A stretch of 64,000 bases of DNA from Streptomyces sp. NBC_01217 (lineage in GTDB: Bacteria > Actinomycetota > Actinomycetes > Streptomycetales > Streptomycetaceae). Position 1 is the stretch's first letter. Each line of letters opens with the position of its first letter. This document shows, piece by piece, positions 38,361-48,379 of this stretch. Where the stretch lies: contig NZ_CP108538.1 in assembly GCF_035994185.1 (NCBI RefSeq), positions 6,363,501 to 6,427,500 on the forward strand, written 5' to 3'. The notes beneath the pieces are model-generated. The model worked only from the letters and a program-made list of their open reading frames with translations, had not been told where the DNA came from and did not search any database. The position numbers and the translations under genes are program-made.

Positions 38361-39374
38361 GTGACCTTCCGCATGCCGCCCGAGTGGGCCCCGCACGAAC
38401 GCACCTGGATGGCCTGGCCGGGCCCCAACCCCACCTTCGGCACCGACGCCGCACTGGACGAGGCCCGCGGCGCCTGGGCCGGTGTCGCCCGCGCCGTGCG
38501 CCGCTTCGAACCCGTCACGATGGTCGTCGGCCCCGGCCAGGAGGACGGCGCCCGCGCCCTCCTCGGCCCGGACATCGATCTCGCCGTCCGTCCGCTCGAC
38601 GACGCCTGGATGCGCGACATCGGCCCCACCTTCGTCAGCGACGGGCATCAACTTGCCGCCGTCGACTGGACGTTCAACGGCTGGGGCGCCCAGGGCTGGG
38701 CCCGCTGGGAGCACGACCAGCACATCGCGCGCTCAGTCGCCGAGCTCGCCGACGTGCCCGTGCACAGCTCCCCGCTCGTCAACGAGGGCGGCGCCATCCA
38801 CGTCGACGGCGAGGGCACCGTCCTGCTCACCGAGACCGTCCAGCTCGGCAAGGAACGCAACCCCGAGTGGACCAGGGCCGAGGCCGAGGCCGAGATCCAC
38901 GCCAGGCTCGGCACCGAAAAGGCCATCTGGCTGCCGCGCGGACTGGCCGGTGACTACGGTACGTACGGCACCCTCGGCCATGTCGACATCGTCGCCGCCT
39001 TCGCCCGCCCCGGCACCGTCGTCGCCCATGTCCAGCCGGACCCGGCCCACCCCGACCACGAGATCACCCGCGAGACCGTCCGCATCCTGCGCGCCGCCAC
39101 CGACGCCAGGGGCCGCACCCTGAACGTCGTGGAGGTCCCCGCCCCCACCGTGCTCAGGGCCGACGGGGAGTGGGTCGACTACTCCTACATCAACCACTAC
39201 CTCTGCAACGACGGCGTGATCCTCTGCGCCTTCGACGACCCGCGCGACAAGGAGGCCGCGGCAATCTTCGGCGAGCTGTTCCCCGGCCGTACGGTGACAC
39301 TCGTCGACGCCCGTACGATCTTTGCCGGCGGTGGAGGTGTCCACTGCATCACCCAGCAGCAGCCGAAGGTCTGA
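38361..39374 (+). CDS. aguA: Agmatine deiminase
   Basis: Converts agmatine to N-carbamoylputrescine and ammonia. 337 residues of the guanidino-group-modifying (PPAD) family. Substrate segments: PPEWAPHERTWMAWPGPNPT, RPLDDAWMRDIGPTFV, WTFNGWGAQ, LVNEGGAIHVDG. The catalytic His lies in GTLGHVDIVAAF (about 205) and the catalytic Cys in GGGGVHCITQQQP (about 329). GTG 38361 follows AAGGACCCCGCT, 10 bp after ureC. It lies between a urease paralogue and an MHS transporter, which suggests catabolism of agmatine taken up or made from arginine. Confidence 0.93.
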   Translation: MTFRMPPEWAPHERTWMAWPGPNPTFGTDAALDEARGAWAGVARAVRRFEPVTMVVGPGQEDGARALLGPDIDLAVRPLDDAWMRDIGPTFVSDGHQLAAVDWTFNGWGAQGWARWEHDQHIARSVAELADVPVHSSPLVNEGGAIHVDGEGTVLLTETVQLGKERNPEWTRAEAEAEIHARLGTEKAIWLPRGLAGDYGTYGTLGHVDIVAAFARPGTVVAHVQPDPAHPDHEITRETVRILRAATDARGRTLNVVEVPAPTVLRADGEWVDYSYINHYLCNDGVILCAFDDPRDKEAAAIFGELFPGRTVTLVDARTIFAGGGGVHCITQQQPKV

Positions 39375-39377
39375 ACC

Positions 39378-40001
39378 GTGCCCCCCGCTCCACGCCGCCG
39401 CAACACCGCCCCGCCCCGCGAGGACGTGCTGGCCGCCGCCATGGCCACCATCGCCGAACGGGGCCTGGACGGCCTCACCATGGCCGGGCTCGGCCGTGAG
39501 GTCGGCATGAGCAGCGGACACCTTCTCTACTACTTCCGCACCAAGGACGAACTGCTGCTCCAGACCCTGGAGTGGAGCGAGGGCCGGCTCGGCGCCGAGC
39601 GGCGCACCCTGCTGTCCGGGCGGACGGCGGTCCGCGAGCGGCTCGACGCGTACATCGATCTCTACCTGCCCGACGGCCACCGCGATCCGCACTGGACGCT
39701 CTGGCTGGAGGTCTGGAACCGCTCGCAGAACGCCGACGACGACGCCCGCGCCCGGCAGGCCGCGATCGAGGGCGCCTGGCACCGCGACCTGGTGGCGCTG
39801 CTGGCGGAGGGCGCCTCGCACGGCGAGTTCCGTACCGTCGACGCCGAACGGTTCGCGACCCGGCTGCGGGCCCTGCTCGACGGGTTCAGCGTCCATGTCG
39901 CCGTCGGCATCCCCGGTATGAGCCGCGGTCAAGTACTCGACCGGGTGAGGGAGTTCATCGACGACTCGCTCACCGCGCCGGAGCGTCCAGGGACGTCGTG
40001 A
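39378..40001 (+). CDS. TetR-family regulator of the urease/agmatine operon
   Basis: 207 residues, a BetI-like TetR. The HTH is AMATIAERGLDGLTMAGLGR then EVGMSSGHLLYYFRTKDELL. The ligand domain contains TLWLEVWNRSQNADDDARAR. GTG start 3 bp after the aguA stop, so it is part of the operon and translationally linked. I infer that it represses the operon through the inverted repeat before ureAB and is released by a polyamine-type compound; the ligand is not shown by the sequence. Confidence 0.88.
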   Translation: MPPAPRRRNTAPPREDVLAAAMATIAERGLDGLTMAGLGREVGMSSGHLLYYFRTKDELLLQTLEWSEGRLGAERRTLLSGRTAVRERLDAYIDLYLPDGHRDPHWTLWLEVWNRSQNADDDARARQAAIEGAWHRDLVALLAEGASHGEFRTVDAERFATRLRALLDGFSVHVAVGIPGMSRGQVLDRVREFIDDSLTAPERPGTS

Positions 40002-40076
40002 ACGCAACGCACGTAAGTACGCGTGATCGTTGCCTGTTGCGCCCTTGTTACGCTCCCGGACATTCGGGCACGGTGA

Positions 40077-41417
40077 GTGACCATGGGACGAGAGCAGTGG
40101 AAGAAAATCTGGGTCGGCTCCGCCGGCAACATGGTCGAGTGGTTCGACTGGTTCGTGTACGCGACCTTCGCGGTCTACTTCGCGGATTCCTTCTTCCCCG
40201 AAGGCAATGAGACCGCCAACCTCATGAACACCATGGGCATCTTCGCCGTCGGCTTCTTCATGCGGCCGGTCGGCGGCTGGATGCTCGGCCGGATCGGTGA
40301 CCGCAGAGGCCGCAAGGCGGCGCTCACCCTCACCGTCACCCTCATGTCGGCCTCCGCGGTCCTCATCGCGGCCGCGCCGACGTACGACGTCGCGGGATAC
40401 GGCGGCGTGGCCGTCCTGCTGGTGGCCCGGCTGCTGCAGGGCCTCTCCGTCGGCGGCGAGTACGCCGCCAGCGCCACCTATCTGACCGAGGCCTCCGCAC
40501 CCCACCGGCGCGGCTTCGCCTCCAGCTTCCAGTACGTGTCCATGACCGCGGGACAGCTCATCGGCCTCGGCCTCCTGATCATCCTGCAGCGCACCATGTC
40601 CGAAACGGCCCTGCACGGCTGGGGCTGGCGCATCCCGTTCGTTGTCGGCGCGCTCGGTGCCGCGGTCGTCTTCTATCTGCGCCGCTCGATGCTGGAGACC
40701 GAGGTGTACGCGAAGTCCGGCGCCGCCGAGCAGGAGGACCGCGGCACGCTGAAGGCGCTGTGGCGGCACAGGCGCGAGGCGTTCCTGGTGATGGCGCTGA
40801 CCATGGGCGGGACCGTCGCGTACTACACGTACACGACCTATCTCACCAAGTTCCTCGCCAAGAGCGCGGGCATGGAGAAGTCCACCGCCTCGCTCGTCAG
40901 CTTCTGCGCCCTGTTCGTCTTCATGTGCATCCAGCCACTGGCGGGACTGCTCTCCGACCGGATCGGCCGCCGCCCGCTGCTGATCACCTTCGCGCTCGGC
41001 TCCACCTTCCTGACCGTGCCGATCATGACGATGCTCAGGCACGCGGGCACCTTCTGGCCCGCGTTCGGCCTGGCGCTCCTGGCCCTGGTCGTCGTCACCG
41101 GGTACACCTCGATCAACGCCTGTGTGAAGGCCGAGCTCTTCCCGACCGGCATCCGCGCCCTGGGCGTCGCCCTCCCGTACGCCATCGCCAACGCGCTCTT
41201 CGGCGGCACCGCCGAGTACGTGGCGCTCTGGTTCAAGAAGGCGGGCGTCGAATCCGGCTTCTACTGGTACGTGGCCGGCTGTGCCGCGGTCTCCCTGGTC
41301 GTGTACCTGACCATGCGCGAGACCCGTGACATCGACCTGGGCCGGGTCGGCGCCCGGGAGCCCGGACGCAAGCCGCGGGAGCGGGCAGGGGCCACCAGCG
41401 TCACGCCCGCATCCTGA
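40077..41417 (+). CDS. MFS transporter, metabolite:H+ symporter (KgtP/ProP-like)
   Basis: 446 residues, 12 membrane helices. MHS-family signatures: SAGNMVEWFDWFVYATFAVY at the N-terminus, MRPVGGWMLGRIGDRRGRKA (loop 2-3) and LLQGLSVGGEYAASATYLTE. Relatives carry alpha-ketoglutarate, citrate, betaine or proline. The place in the agmatine/urease operon suggests a substrate or product of that pathway, which would be new for the family. GTG 40077 or ATG 40083 may be the start. The Lys/Arg-rich C-terminus is cytoplasmic. Confidence 0.88.
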   Translation: MTMGREQWKKIWVGSAGNMVEWFDWFVYATFAVYFADSFFPEGNETANLMNTMGIFAVGFFMRPVGGWMLGRIGDRRGRKAALTLTVTLMSASAVLIAAAPTYDVAGYGGVAVLLVARLLQGLSVGGEYAASATYLTEASAPHRRGFASSFQYVSMTAGQLIGLGLLIILQRTMSETALHGWGWRIPFVVGALGAAVVFYLRRSMLETEVYAKSGAAEQEDRGTLKALWRHRREAFLVMALTMGGTVAYYTYTTYLTKFLAKSAGMEKSTASLVSFCALFVFMCIQPLAGLLSDRIGRRPLLITFALGSTFLTVPIMTMLRHAGTFWPAFGLALLALVVVTGYTSINACVKAELFPTGIRALGVALPYAIANALFGGTAEYVALWFKKAGVESGFYWYVAGCAAVSLVVYLTMRETRDIDLGRVGAREPGRKPRERAGATSVTPAS

Positions 41418-41460
41418 GACGGGGCACGGCACGGAGGCGGCGCTGTGCAAGACTGCCTCC

Positions 41461-41511
41461 GTGTCCTCGTTCGTCATGATTATTGGCAACAGGCGCGCCG
41501 GTCCGCAGTGA
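41461..41511 (+). CDS. cimA leader peptide (attenuator)
   Basis: A GTG-started frame encoding VSSFVMIIGNRRAGPQ. Val-Met-Ile-Ile in a row parallels the ilvBNC leader. It ends 55 nt before a terminator hairpin with six T, and 188 nt before cimA. I infer a ribosome-sensed isoleucine/valine attenuator. Confidence 0.75.
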   Translation: MSSFVMIIGNRRAGPQ

Positions 41512-41565
41512 CCGTCCCGTACCACCATGTGCGGAGCGGCCACCGTGCCCCAGACCCGCGCGCAG

Positions 41566-41592
41566 ACCTCTCGCACCCGCGAGGGGTTTTTT
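41566..41592 (+). promoter_or_regulatory. Terminator hairpin of the cimA attenuator
   Basis: ACCTCTCGC pairs with GCGAGGGGT (one G-U pair) around an ACCC loop, followed at once by TTTTTT. The stem sequence is closely similar to the ilvBNC attenuator stem (CCTCG/CGAGGGG). Confidence 0.82.
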
Positions 41593-41698
41593 CGTTTTCC
41601 GGCCCTCACCTCGGCCGGGACGAGAAGTGCGCGGGATGATGGGGGCAAGTGGAGCCCGATCGTCCGGATCCACTCATCCGACAGGAGTCAGATTCAGC

Positions 41699-43312
41699 AT
41701 GACCACCAAGGCCAAGGCCAAGGCCACCGACGACAGCTTCCATGTCTTCGACACCACGCTGCGCGACGGTGCACAGCGTGAAGGCATCAACCTGACGGTC
41801 GCGGACAAGCTGACCATCGCCCGGCACCTGGACAACTTCGGCGTGGGCTTCATCGAGGGCGGCTGGCCCGGTGCCAACCCCCGCGACACCGAGTTCTTCG
41901 CCCGCGCCCAGCAGGAGATCGAGTTCAAGAACGCCGAGCTCGTCGCCTTCGGTGCGACCCGCAGGGCCGGTGGCAGCGCCGCCGAGGACCCCCAGGTCAG
42001 GGCGCTGCTGGAGTCCGGCGCCCCGGTGATCACCCTGGTCGCCAAGTCCCACGACCGCCATGTGGAACTCGCCCTGCGCACCACCCTCGAAGAGAACCTG
42101 GAGATGGTCGTCGACACCGTCTCCTACCTCCGAGGGCAGGGCCGCCGGGTCTTCGTGGACTGCGAGCACTTCTTCGACGGCTACCGCGCCAACCCCGAGT
42201 ACGCCAAGGCCGTCGTCCGCGCCGCCTCCGAGGCCGGTGCCGATGTCGTCATCCTCTGCGACACCAACGGCGGGATGCTCCCCGCCCAGGTACAGGCCGT
42301 CGTCGCCACCGTGCTCGCCGACACCGGCGCCCGGCTCGGCATCCACGCCCAGGACGACACCGGCTGCGCGGTCGCCAACACCCTGGCGGCCGTCGACGCG
42401 GGCGCGACGCACGTCCAGTGCACCGCCAACGGCTACGGCGAGCGGGTCGGCAACGCCAACCTCTTCCCCGTCGTCGCCGCCCTGGAGCTCAAGTACGGCA
42501 AGACGGTCCTGCCCGAGGGCGCACTCGCCGACATGACCCGCGTCTCGCACGCGATCGCCGAGGTCGTCAACCTGACGCCGTCCACGCATCAGCCCTATGT
42601 GGGTGTTTCCGCCTTCGCCCACAAGGCCGGACTGCACGCCTCCGCGATCAAGGTCGACCCCGACCTGTACCAGCACATCGACCCCGCGCTGGTCGGCAAC
42701 ACCATGCGGATGCTCGTCTCCGACATGGCCGGCCGTGCCTCCATCGAGCTCAAGGGCAAGGAGCTCGGCATCGACCTCGGCGGCGACCGCGAACTCGTCG
42801 GCCGGGTCGTCGAGCGGGTCAAGGAGCGCGAGCTCAGGGGCTACACGTACGAGGCCGCCGACGCCTCCTTCGAACTGCTGCTGCGCGCCGAGGCCGAGGG
42901 CCGGGTACGCCGCTACTTCCGCACCGAGTCCTGGCGCGCCATCGTCGAGGACCGCCCCGACGGCACGCACGCCAACGAGGCGACGGTGAAACTCTGGGCC
43001 AAGGGCGAGCGCATCGTCGCCACCGCCGAGGGCAACGGCCCGGTCAACGCGCTCGACCGGGCGCTGCGCGTCGCGCTGGAGCGGATCTACCCACAGCTCG
43101 CCAAGCAGGAACTGGTCGACTACAAGGTCCGCATCCTCGAAGGCCGCACCGGCACCGAGTCCACCACACGAGTCCTCATCACCACGGGCGACGGCGAGGG
43201 CGACTGGGCGACGGTCGGCGTCGCGGAGAACGTCATCGCGGCGTCCTGGCAGGCGCTGGAGGACGCCTACACCTACGGACTGCTGCGGGCCGGGGTCGAG
43301 CCCACGGAGTAA
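41699..43312 (+). CDS. cimA: Citramalate synthase
   Basis: Condenses pyruvate and acetyl-CoA to (R)-citramalate, the threonine-independent entry to isoleucine. 537 residues: a catalytic barrel (FHVFDTTLRDGAQREGINLT, about 12-31) and a C-terminal LeuA-type allosteric domain (about 400-530). The substrate and metal loop, HxHND in most relatives, reads GIHAQDDTGCAVAN (about 214), so the second His is Gln. TANGYGERVGNANL and VSAFAHKAGLHASAIK support the family. Homologues are often named 2-isopropylmalate synthase-like; CimA fits better because of NGYGERVGN and the Ile-rich leader. ATG 41699 follows ACAGGAGTCAG. Confidence 0.88.
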   Translation: MTTKAKAKATDDSFHVFDTTLRDGAQREGINLTVADKLTIARHLDNFGVGFIEGGWPGANPRDTEFFARAQQEIEFKNAELVAFGATRRAGGSAAEDPQVRALLESGAPVITLVAKSHDRHVELALRTTLEENLEMVVDTVSYLRGQGRRVFVDCEHFFDGYRANPEYAKAVVRAASEAGADVVILCDTNGGMLPAQVQAVVATVLADTGARLGIHAQDDTGCAVANTLAAVDAGATHVQCTANGYGERVGNANLFPVVAALELKYGKTVLPEGALADMTRVSHAIAEVVNLTPSTHQPYVGVSAFAHKAGLHASAIKVDPDLYQHIDPALVGNTMRMLVSDMAGRASIELKGKELGIDLGGDRELVGRVVERVKERELRGYTYEAADASFELLLRAEAEGRVRRYFRTESWRAIVEDRPDGTHANEATVKLWAKGERIVATAEGNGPVNALDRALRVALERIYPQLAKQELVDYKVRILEGRTGTESTTRVLITTGDGEGDWATVGVAENVIAASWQALEDAYTYGLLRAGVEPTE

Positions 43313-43320
43313 CGGAGTAC

Positions 43321-43372
43321 GTCATCGGCCGCCGGAAGGACCCGGGACCGGGCCCCTCCGGCGGCCGATGAC
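43321..43372. terminator. Bidirectional terminator between cimA and GH30 gene
   Basis: 16-bp perfect arms GTCATCGGCCGCCGGA (43321-43336) and its complement (43357-43372), with a 20-nt GC-rich loop, between two convergent genes. Confidence 0.85.
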
Positions 43373-43382
43373 ACGGCGACGC

Positions 43383-45251
43383 CTACTGAAGATGCCACTT
43401 CTGGTTGGCCGCTCCCGTGCACGTCCAGATCTGGGCGCGGGCCCCGTTCGCCGTCGACTGGTCGGTGATGTCCAGACACTTGTCCGCTGCGGTGTTGACG
43501 ACATCACCCGTCGTGGCGTTGTACGTCCAGCGCTGCGCCGACGAACCGTTGCAGGTGTACAGCTGGACCTTCGCACCATTGGCCGTCGACGCGGCCGTCA
43601 CATCCAGGCAGGAGCCCAGCGCCTGGATCGAACCGTCCGTGCCGACCGTCCAGCGCTGCGCCGCCGAGCCGTTGCAGTCATAGAGCTGAACGGCCGTCCC
43701 GTCGGCGCCGCTGCCGCCCGCGACGTCCAGACACTTGCCCGCCGGGCCCGAGAAGACGCCCGAGGTGCCACCGGAACCGGACTGCGTCCCCGACCAGGTG
43801 AAGGTCGCCGATGTACGGCCGGGGAGCGAGTAAGTGAACTTCTGGCCACCCCAGTTGACCGTGATCTGCTGCGCCGACGTACCGCCGTTGTACGCGATCA
43901 GCGCCTTGGAGCCGTCCGGGTTGCGCCAGGCCACGTTGGGCACGGTGGAGCTGGCCGTCGAGGAGATCCGGGCGGCGCCGGGACGGACGAACTTCGTCAG
44001 ATGGCCCATCGTGTAGTACTCGATGTTGTAGTCGACCTGGCCGCTCCTGCTGTCCCCGTTGTGCACGGTGATCAGGCCGTCGCAGGTGCCGCAGCCGCCG
44101 TTGTGCGGGCCGCGGTTCTGGTCCACGGCGAGGGACCACTTGGTCACCGACTTCGCCCAGTTGCGGGTGTAGTCGATGATGTTGAGCATGTCCTCGCGCT
44201 GCTGGTCGGCGATCCAGGTGCCGCCGGAGTGCTCGGTCTGGAAGGCGTCCATCGACGGGTACTGGTTGTGCACGGTGGTCTGCTTGGCGATGTCACCGCC
44301 GTAGCCGTGCCAGGCGACCCCGCCGAAGTTGGGGTGGCTGCGCACGGCCGGGTCGTCCACGGTGGCCGCGGCGTACGCGTCGTAGGTGTCCCAGTTCCAG
44401 TCGTGGGCCAGGACCTTGGTCGCGAGCCCCGCGGACTGGAGCTTCGGCAGCAGCTCGCTCTTGGTGAAGTACGCGAGCCCCGAGCCGTTCCAGCTCATCG
44501 ACGGGTAGCCGGAGCAGCAGGTCGGCTCGTTCTGCGCGGTGACGTAGTCGACCGGAATGCCCTGGTCGCGGTAGGCCTGGAGGTACTTCACGAAGTAATT
44601 GGCGTAGGCGCCGTAGTTCTCCGCCTTCAGCCAGCCGCCGTTCAGCTGGCCGCTGTCCTTCATCCAGGCCGGGGCCGTCCACGGCGAGGCCACCGTCGTC
44701 AGCGCCGGGTTGAGCTGCTTGGCCTGCTTGGTGAGCGGGAGCACGTCCACCAGATCGTGTGCGATCGAGAAGTTGGCGAGCGTGGGGTCGCTCTGGCCGG
44801 CCGGTACGTCGTCGTAGGTGTAGCCGAACCGCGCCAGGTCCGAGCCGCCCATCGGATTGCGTACGAAAGAGAGCCCGATGCCGTCGGTGGGGGAGAACAG
44901 CTTCCTCATCGTGGCGTCGCGGGTCGCCTGGCTGAGCGCCCCGCTGCTCTTCATCAGATACGCGGCCGTGTCCGTGAACGAGGCGCCGCCGCCCGTGAAG
45001 GTCTGGTAGCGGGTGTTCTCGTCGACCGTGATGTTCGTACCGCTGCCGCCGTTGCCGGCGCCGAAGGTGACCGGGGCCTGGGCTTCGAGGCCGCGGGTCA
45101 CATGGCGGCCGCCGGAGTCGTCGGTGGTGGTCAGCGCGATGTTCACGCTCTCGCCCGCGGCCTGGGCGGTACCGGACGAGAGCCCGGTGAGGCCGGCCGT
45201 GGCGAGCACGGCGGCGAGCAGCGCCCGGGCCGCTCTTCCTGATCGGATCAT
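43383..45251 (-). CDS. Secreted GH30 glycosidase with ricin-type (CBM13) lectin domain
   Basis: 622 residues with a Sec signal (cleavage near AQA-AG, about 32). GH30 TIM barrel: FTGGGASFTDTAAYLM near the start, acid/base Glu in YVTAQNEPTCC (about 239), nucleophile Glu in FQTEHSGGTW (about 341). A beta-sandwich follows, then a Thr/Gly/Ser linker (about 480-490) and a beta-trefoil with three QxW repeats (AQRW, AQRW, NQKW). GH30 enzymes of this type cut beta-1,6-glucan or glucosylceramide-like bonds. Divergent to the LacI regulator and the importer, it probably feeds them with oligosaccharides. Confidence 0.93.
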   Translation of the reverse strand: MIRSGRAARALLAAVLATAGLTGLSSGTAQAAGESVNIALTTTDDSGGRHVTRGLEAQAPVTFGAGNGGSGTNITVDENTRYQTFTGGGASFTDTAAYLMKSSGALSQATRDATMRKLFSPTDGIGLSFVRNPMGGSDLARFGYTYDDVPAGQSDPTLANFSIAHDLVDVLPLTKQAKQLNPALTTVASPWTAPAWMKDSGQLNGGWLKAENYGAYANYFVKYLQAYRDQGIPVDYVTAQNEPTCCSGYPSMSWNGSGLAYFTKSELLPKLQSAGLATKVLAHDWNWDTYDAYAAATVDDPAVRSHPNFGGVAWHGYGGDIAKQTTVHNQYPSMDAFQTEHSGGTWIADQQREDMLNIIDYTRNWAKSVTKWSLAVDQNRGPHNGGCGTCDGLITVHNGDSRSGQVDYNIEYYTMGHLTKFVRPGAARISSTASSTVPNVAWRNPDGSKALIAYNGGTSAQQITVNWGGQKFTYSLPGRTSATFTWSGTQSGSGGTSGVFSGPAGKCLDVAGGSGADGTAVQLYDCNGSAAQRWTVGTDGSIQALGSCLDVTAASTANGAKVQLYTCNGSSAQRWTYNATTGDVVNTAADKCLDITDQSTANGARAQIWTCTGAANQKWHLQ

Positions 45252-45307
45252 GGGCTGTTGCCTTCCTCGGCAGAGGTGTGGGGGAGTTGCCGTCGATCGA
45301 GGCGTGA

Positions 45308-45368
45308 GTGAACTGCCCTTACGGGTTCACGTCAAGAGGGCGTGCGTTCACAACCTGAACGCACGCCC
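45308..45368. promoter_or_regulatory. Inverted repeats upstream of the GH30 gene
   Basis: GTGAAC (45308-45313) is paired with GTTCAC (45325-45330). It is followed by a 13-bp perfect inverted repeat (45338-45350 and 45356-45368, loop CAACC) whose inner part is again GTTCA/TGAAC. The repeated half-site spaced through 60 bp suggests an operator array for the divergent promoters. Confidence 0.5.
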
Positions 45369-45470
45369 CCGGTCCAACGCGTCTTGCCTGCACAGGAGAT
45401 GGGTACGGACCAATGTCGGTGTGAAGTATTGACGGCTGTGTTCCAGCGGGGTTAACTCACGCCGCAACGC

Positions 45471-45507
45471 CGGTACCGGTTCCGGAACCGGTTGCGGTAC
45501 CGGTTCC
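45471..45507. repeat. Palindrome and 13-bp direct repeat before the LacI gene
   Basis: CGGTACCGGTTCC occurs at 45471-45483 and again at 45495-45507. The first copy forms part of the perfect 18-bp palindrome ACCGGTTCCGGAACCGGT (45475-45492). It lies 35-70 bp before the LacI start, where autoregulation would act. Confidence 0.6.
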
Positions 45508-45541
45508 AGCCCCCTGTCCTGCCTTGTCCCCGGAGGCCCCG

Positions 45542-46516
<975 letters not shown>

Positions 46517-46684
46517 CAGCCCGGCCGGCCCCCCGGCCACCTGCTCCCGCACAGCGTTCCGCGTACCAGCCGCACCATCAGTACTACCCGTACCACCCGC
46601 ACCGCCCCGTACCGCCTGTACCCGGCGCGCCGAGCGCTGCCCACTTCCCGGATCTCCCGGTCCGAAGTCCCTCATGGAGTCGCC

Positions 46685-48358
46685 ATGTCCGCACGACGTC
46701 ACGCCACGTTGAGAGCGCTCTCGCTCGCCACCGCCGTGGTCGCGCTCGCCGCCGGTTGCTCGTCCGCCAACTCGGGTGCCAACAAAGGGGGCGGCGCCTC
46801 CGGCGTACTGACCCTGGGCAAGCCGGACGGGCCGCAGACGAACAACAGCAACCCGTTCCTGAACACCTCGGCGGGCGCCACGCTCGGCTACCGCTACATG
46901 ATCTACGAGCCGCTGGCGATGACGAACCAGATCAAGCCGGCGGAGAAGGCCGACCCGTGGCTGGCCACCGACTGGAAGTGGGAGGACAACTTCACCAAGG
47001 TCACCTTCACCCTCGACCCCAAGGCCAAGTGGGCCGACGGCAAGCCGCTGACCGCCGACGACGTCGCGTACACCTTCGACCTGCTGAAGGAGCACACGGC
47101 GCTCAACTGGAACGGCATCCCGTTCGACGGGGTCGCGGTGGAGGGCAAGCAGGTCGTCCTGACCTTCAAGGACTCCCAGTACGTCAACCAGAACAAGATC
47201 ATCCAGACCTTCATCGTGCCCAAGCACATCTGGGAAGGCGTCAAGGACCCGGAGACCTGGCCCAACCGGAACCCGGTCGGCTCCGGCCCGTACAAGCTCA
47301 AGACGTTCACCCCGCAGACCACCACCCTGACCGCCACGCCCACGTACTGGAAGGGCGCGACCAAGGTCAAGGAGCTGCGCTACACCGCGTACAACGACAA
47401 CAGCGCGGCGACCACGGCGCTGGCGAGCGGCAAGGTCGAGTGGTCGTTCGTCTTCATGCCGAACTACAAGCAGCTGTTCATCGACAAGGACCCCAAGAAC
47501 CACAAGCTGTGGTTCCCCTCCGGTCTCGGCATCCACGGACTGTGGTTCAACACCGCCCGCAAGCCGTTCGACAACCCGGCGCTGCGCAAGGCCATGGCGA
47601 TGGTCGTCGACCGCAAGGCGATCTACACCCAGGCCGAGGCGACCCTCTACCCGGAGATCACCAACCCGACCGGCATCCCGCTGCCCGCCGGTGAGTCCTT
47701 CCTCGCCCCCGAGTACAAGAGCGCCACCACCGCACCCGACGTGGCGGGCGCCAAGAAGGTGCTCGCGGACGCCGGGTTCAAGCTCAGCGGCGGGGTGCTC
47801 AAGGACCCGAGCGGCAAGCCGGTGGAGCTCACCTTCACCGACCCGGCCGGCTGGAACGACTACATCACCGGGCTCGCGATCATCAAGGACAACATCAAGC
47901 AGCTCGGCATCGAGGCCAAGGTCAAGACCCAGACCGCCGAGGCCTGGGGCGCGGACGTCGCCAACGGCAACTTCGACGCCACCCTGCACTGGACCAACAG
48001 CGGCGCCACCCCGTACGACATGTACCAGAACATCATGGACGGCGCGCTGCTCCAGCCCATCGGCAAGGCGGCCCAGCAGGGCAACTTCGGCCGCTTCAAG
48101 AACGACGACGCGACCAAGGCGCTCAAGGACTTCGCCACCGCCACCGAGGACTCCGCCCGCACCGAGGCCATGAACACCCTGCAGAAGATCATGGTCGAGC
48201 AGGCGCCGATGATCCCGACGGCCGCCGCCCCCATCGGAGCCGAGTACTCCACGAAGAACTGGGTGGGCTGGCCCACCGAGACCGACCCGTACGCCCCGCC
48301 GCAGCACACCCAGCCCACCGTGCTGGAGATCGTGCTGAAGCTCAAGCCCTCCAAGTAA
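46685..48358 (+). CDS. ABC transporter family-5 substrate-binding lipoprotein
   Basis: 557 residues with a lipobox (LAAGCSS) and SBP_bac_5 architecture: [40 protein letters not shown] and [15 protein letters not shown]. This fold usually binds peptides, but some members bind cello-, laminari- or xylo-oligosaccharides, which the surrounding glycosidases support. A perfect 12-bp palindrome (46711-46722) lies within codons 9-13, a likely LacI-type operator overlapping the coding region. ATG 46685 follows a weak GGAG. First gene of a five-gene importer. Confidence 0.92.
   Translation: MSARRHATLRALSLATAVVALAAGCSSANSGANKGGGASGVLTLGKPDGPQTNNSNPFLNTSAGATLGYRYMIYEPLAMTNQIKPAEKADPWLATDWKWEDNFTKVTFTLDPKAKWADGKPLTADDVAYTFDLLKEHTALNWNGIPFDGVAVEGKQVVLTFKDSQYVNQNKIIQTFIVPKHIWEGVKDPETWPNRNPVGSGPYKLKTFTPQTTTLTATPTYWKGATKVKELRYTAYNDNSAATTALASGKVEWSFVFMPNYKQLFIDKDPKNHKLWFPSGLGIHGLWFNTARKPFDNPALRKAMAMVVDRKAIYTQAEATLYPEITNPTGIPLPAGESFLAPEYKSATTAPDVAGAKKVLADAGFKLSGGVLKDPSGKPVELTFTDPAGWNDYITGLAIIKDNIKQLGIEAKVKTQTAEAWGADVANGNFDATLHWTNSGATPYDMYQNIMDGALLQPIGKAAQQGNFGRFKNDDATKALKDFATATEDSARTEAMNTLQKIMVEQAPMIPTAAAPIGAEYSTKNWVGWPTETDPYAPPQHTQPTVLEIVLKLKPSK
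46711..46722. promoter_or_regulatory. LacI-type operator candidate inside the SBP gene
   Basis: GAGAGCGCTCTC, a perfect palindrome with the GAGCGCTC core I associate with Streptomyces LacI-family sites such as that of CebR. Being 26 bp inside the coding region, it would block elongation or a promoter just upstream. Confidence 0.55.
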
Positions 48359-48379
48359 GCACGGGGAGACGGACCGGCC

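Noticed and set aside
46517..46684. GTACC/GCACC-rich stretch between LacI and SBP genes as a repeat array
   Set aside because: The units vary in length and sequence; this looks like local low complexity rather than a true repeat.
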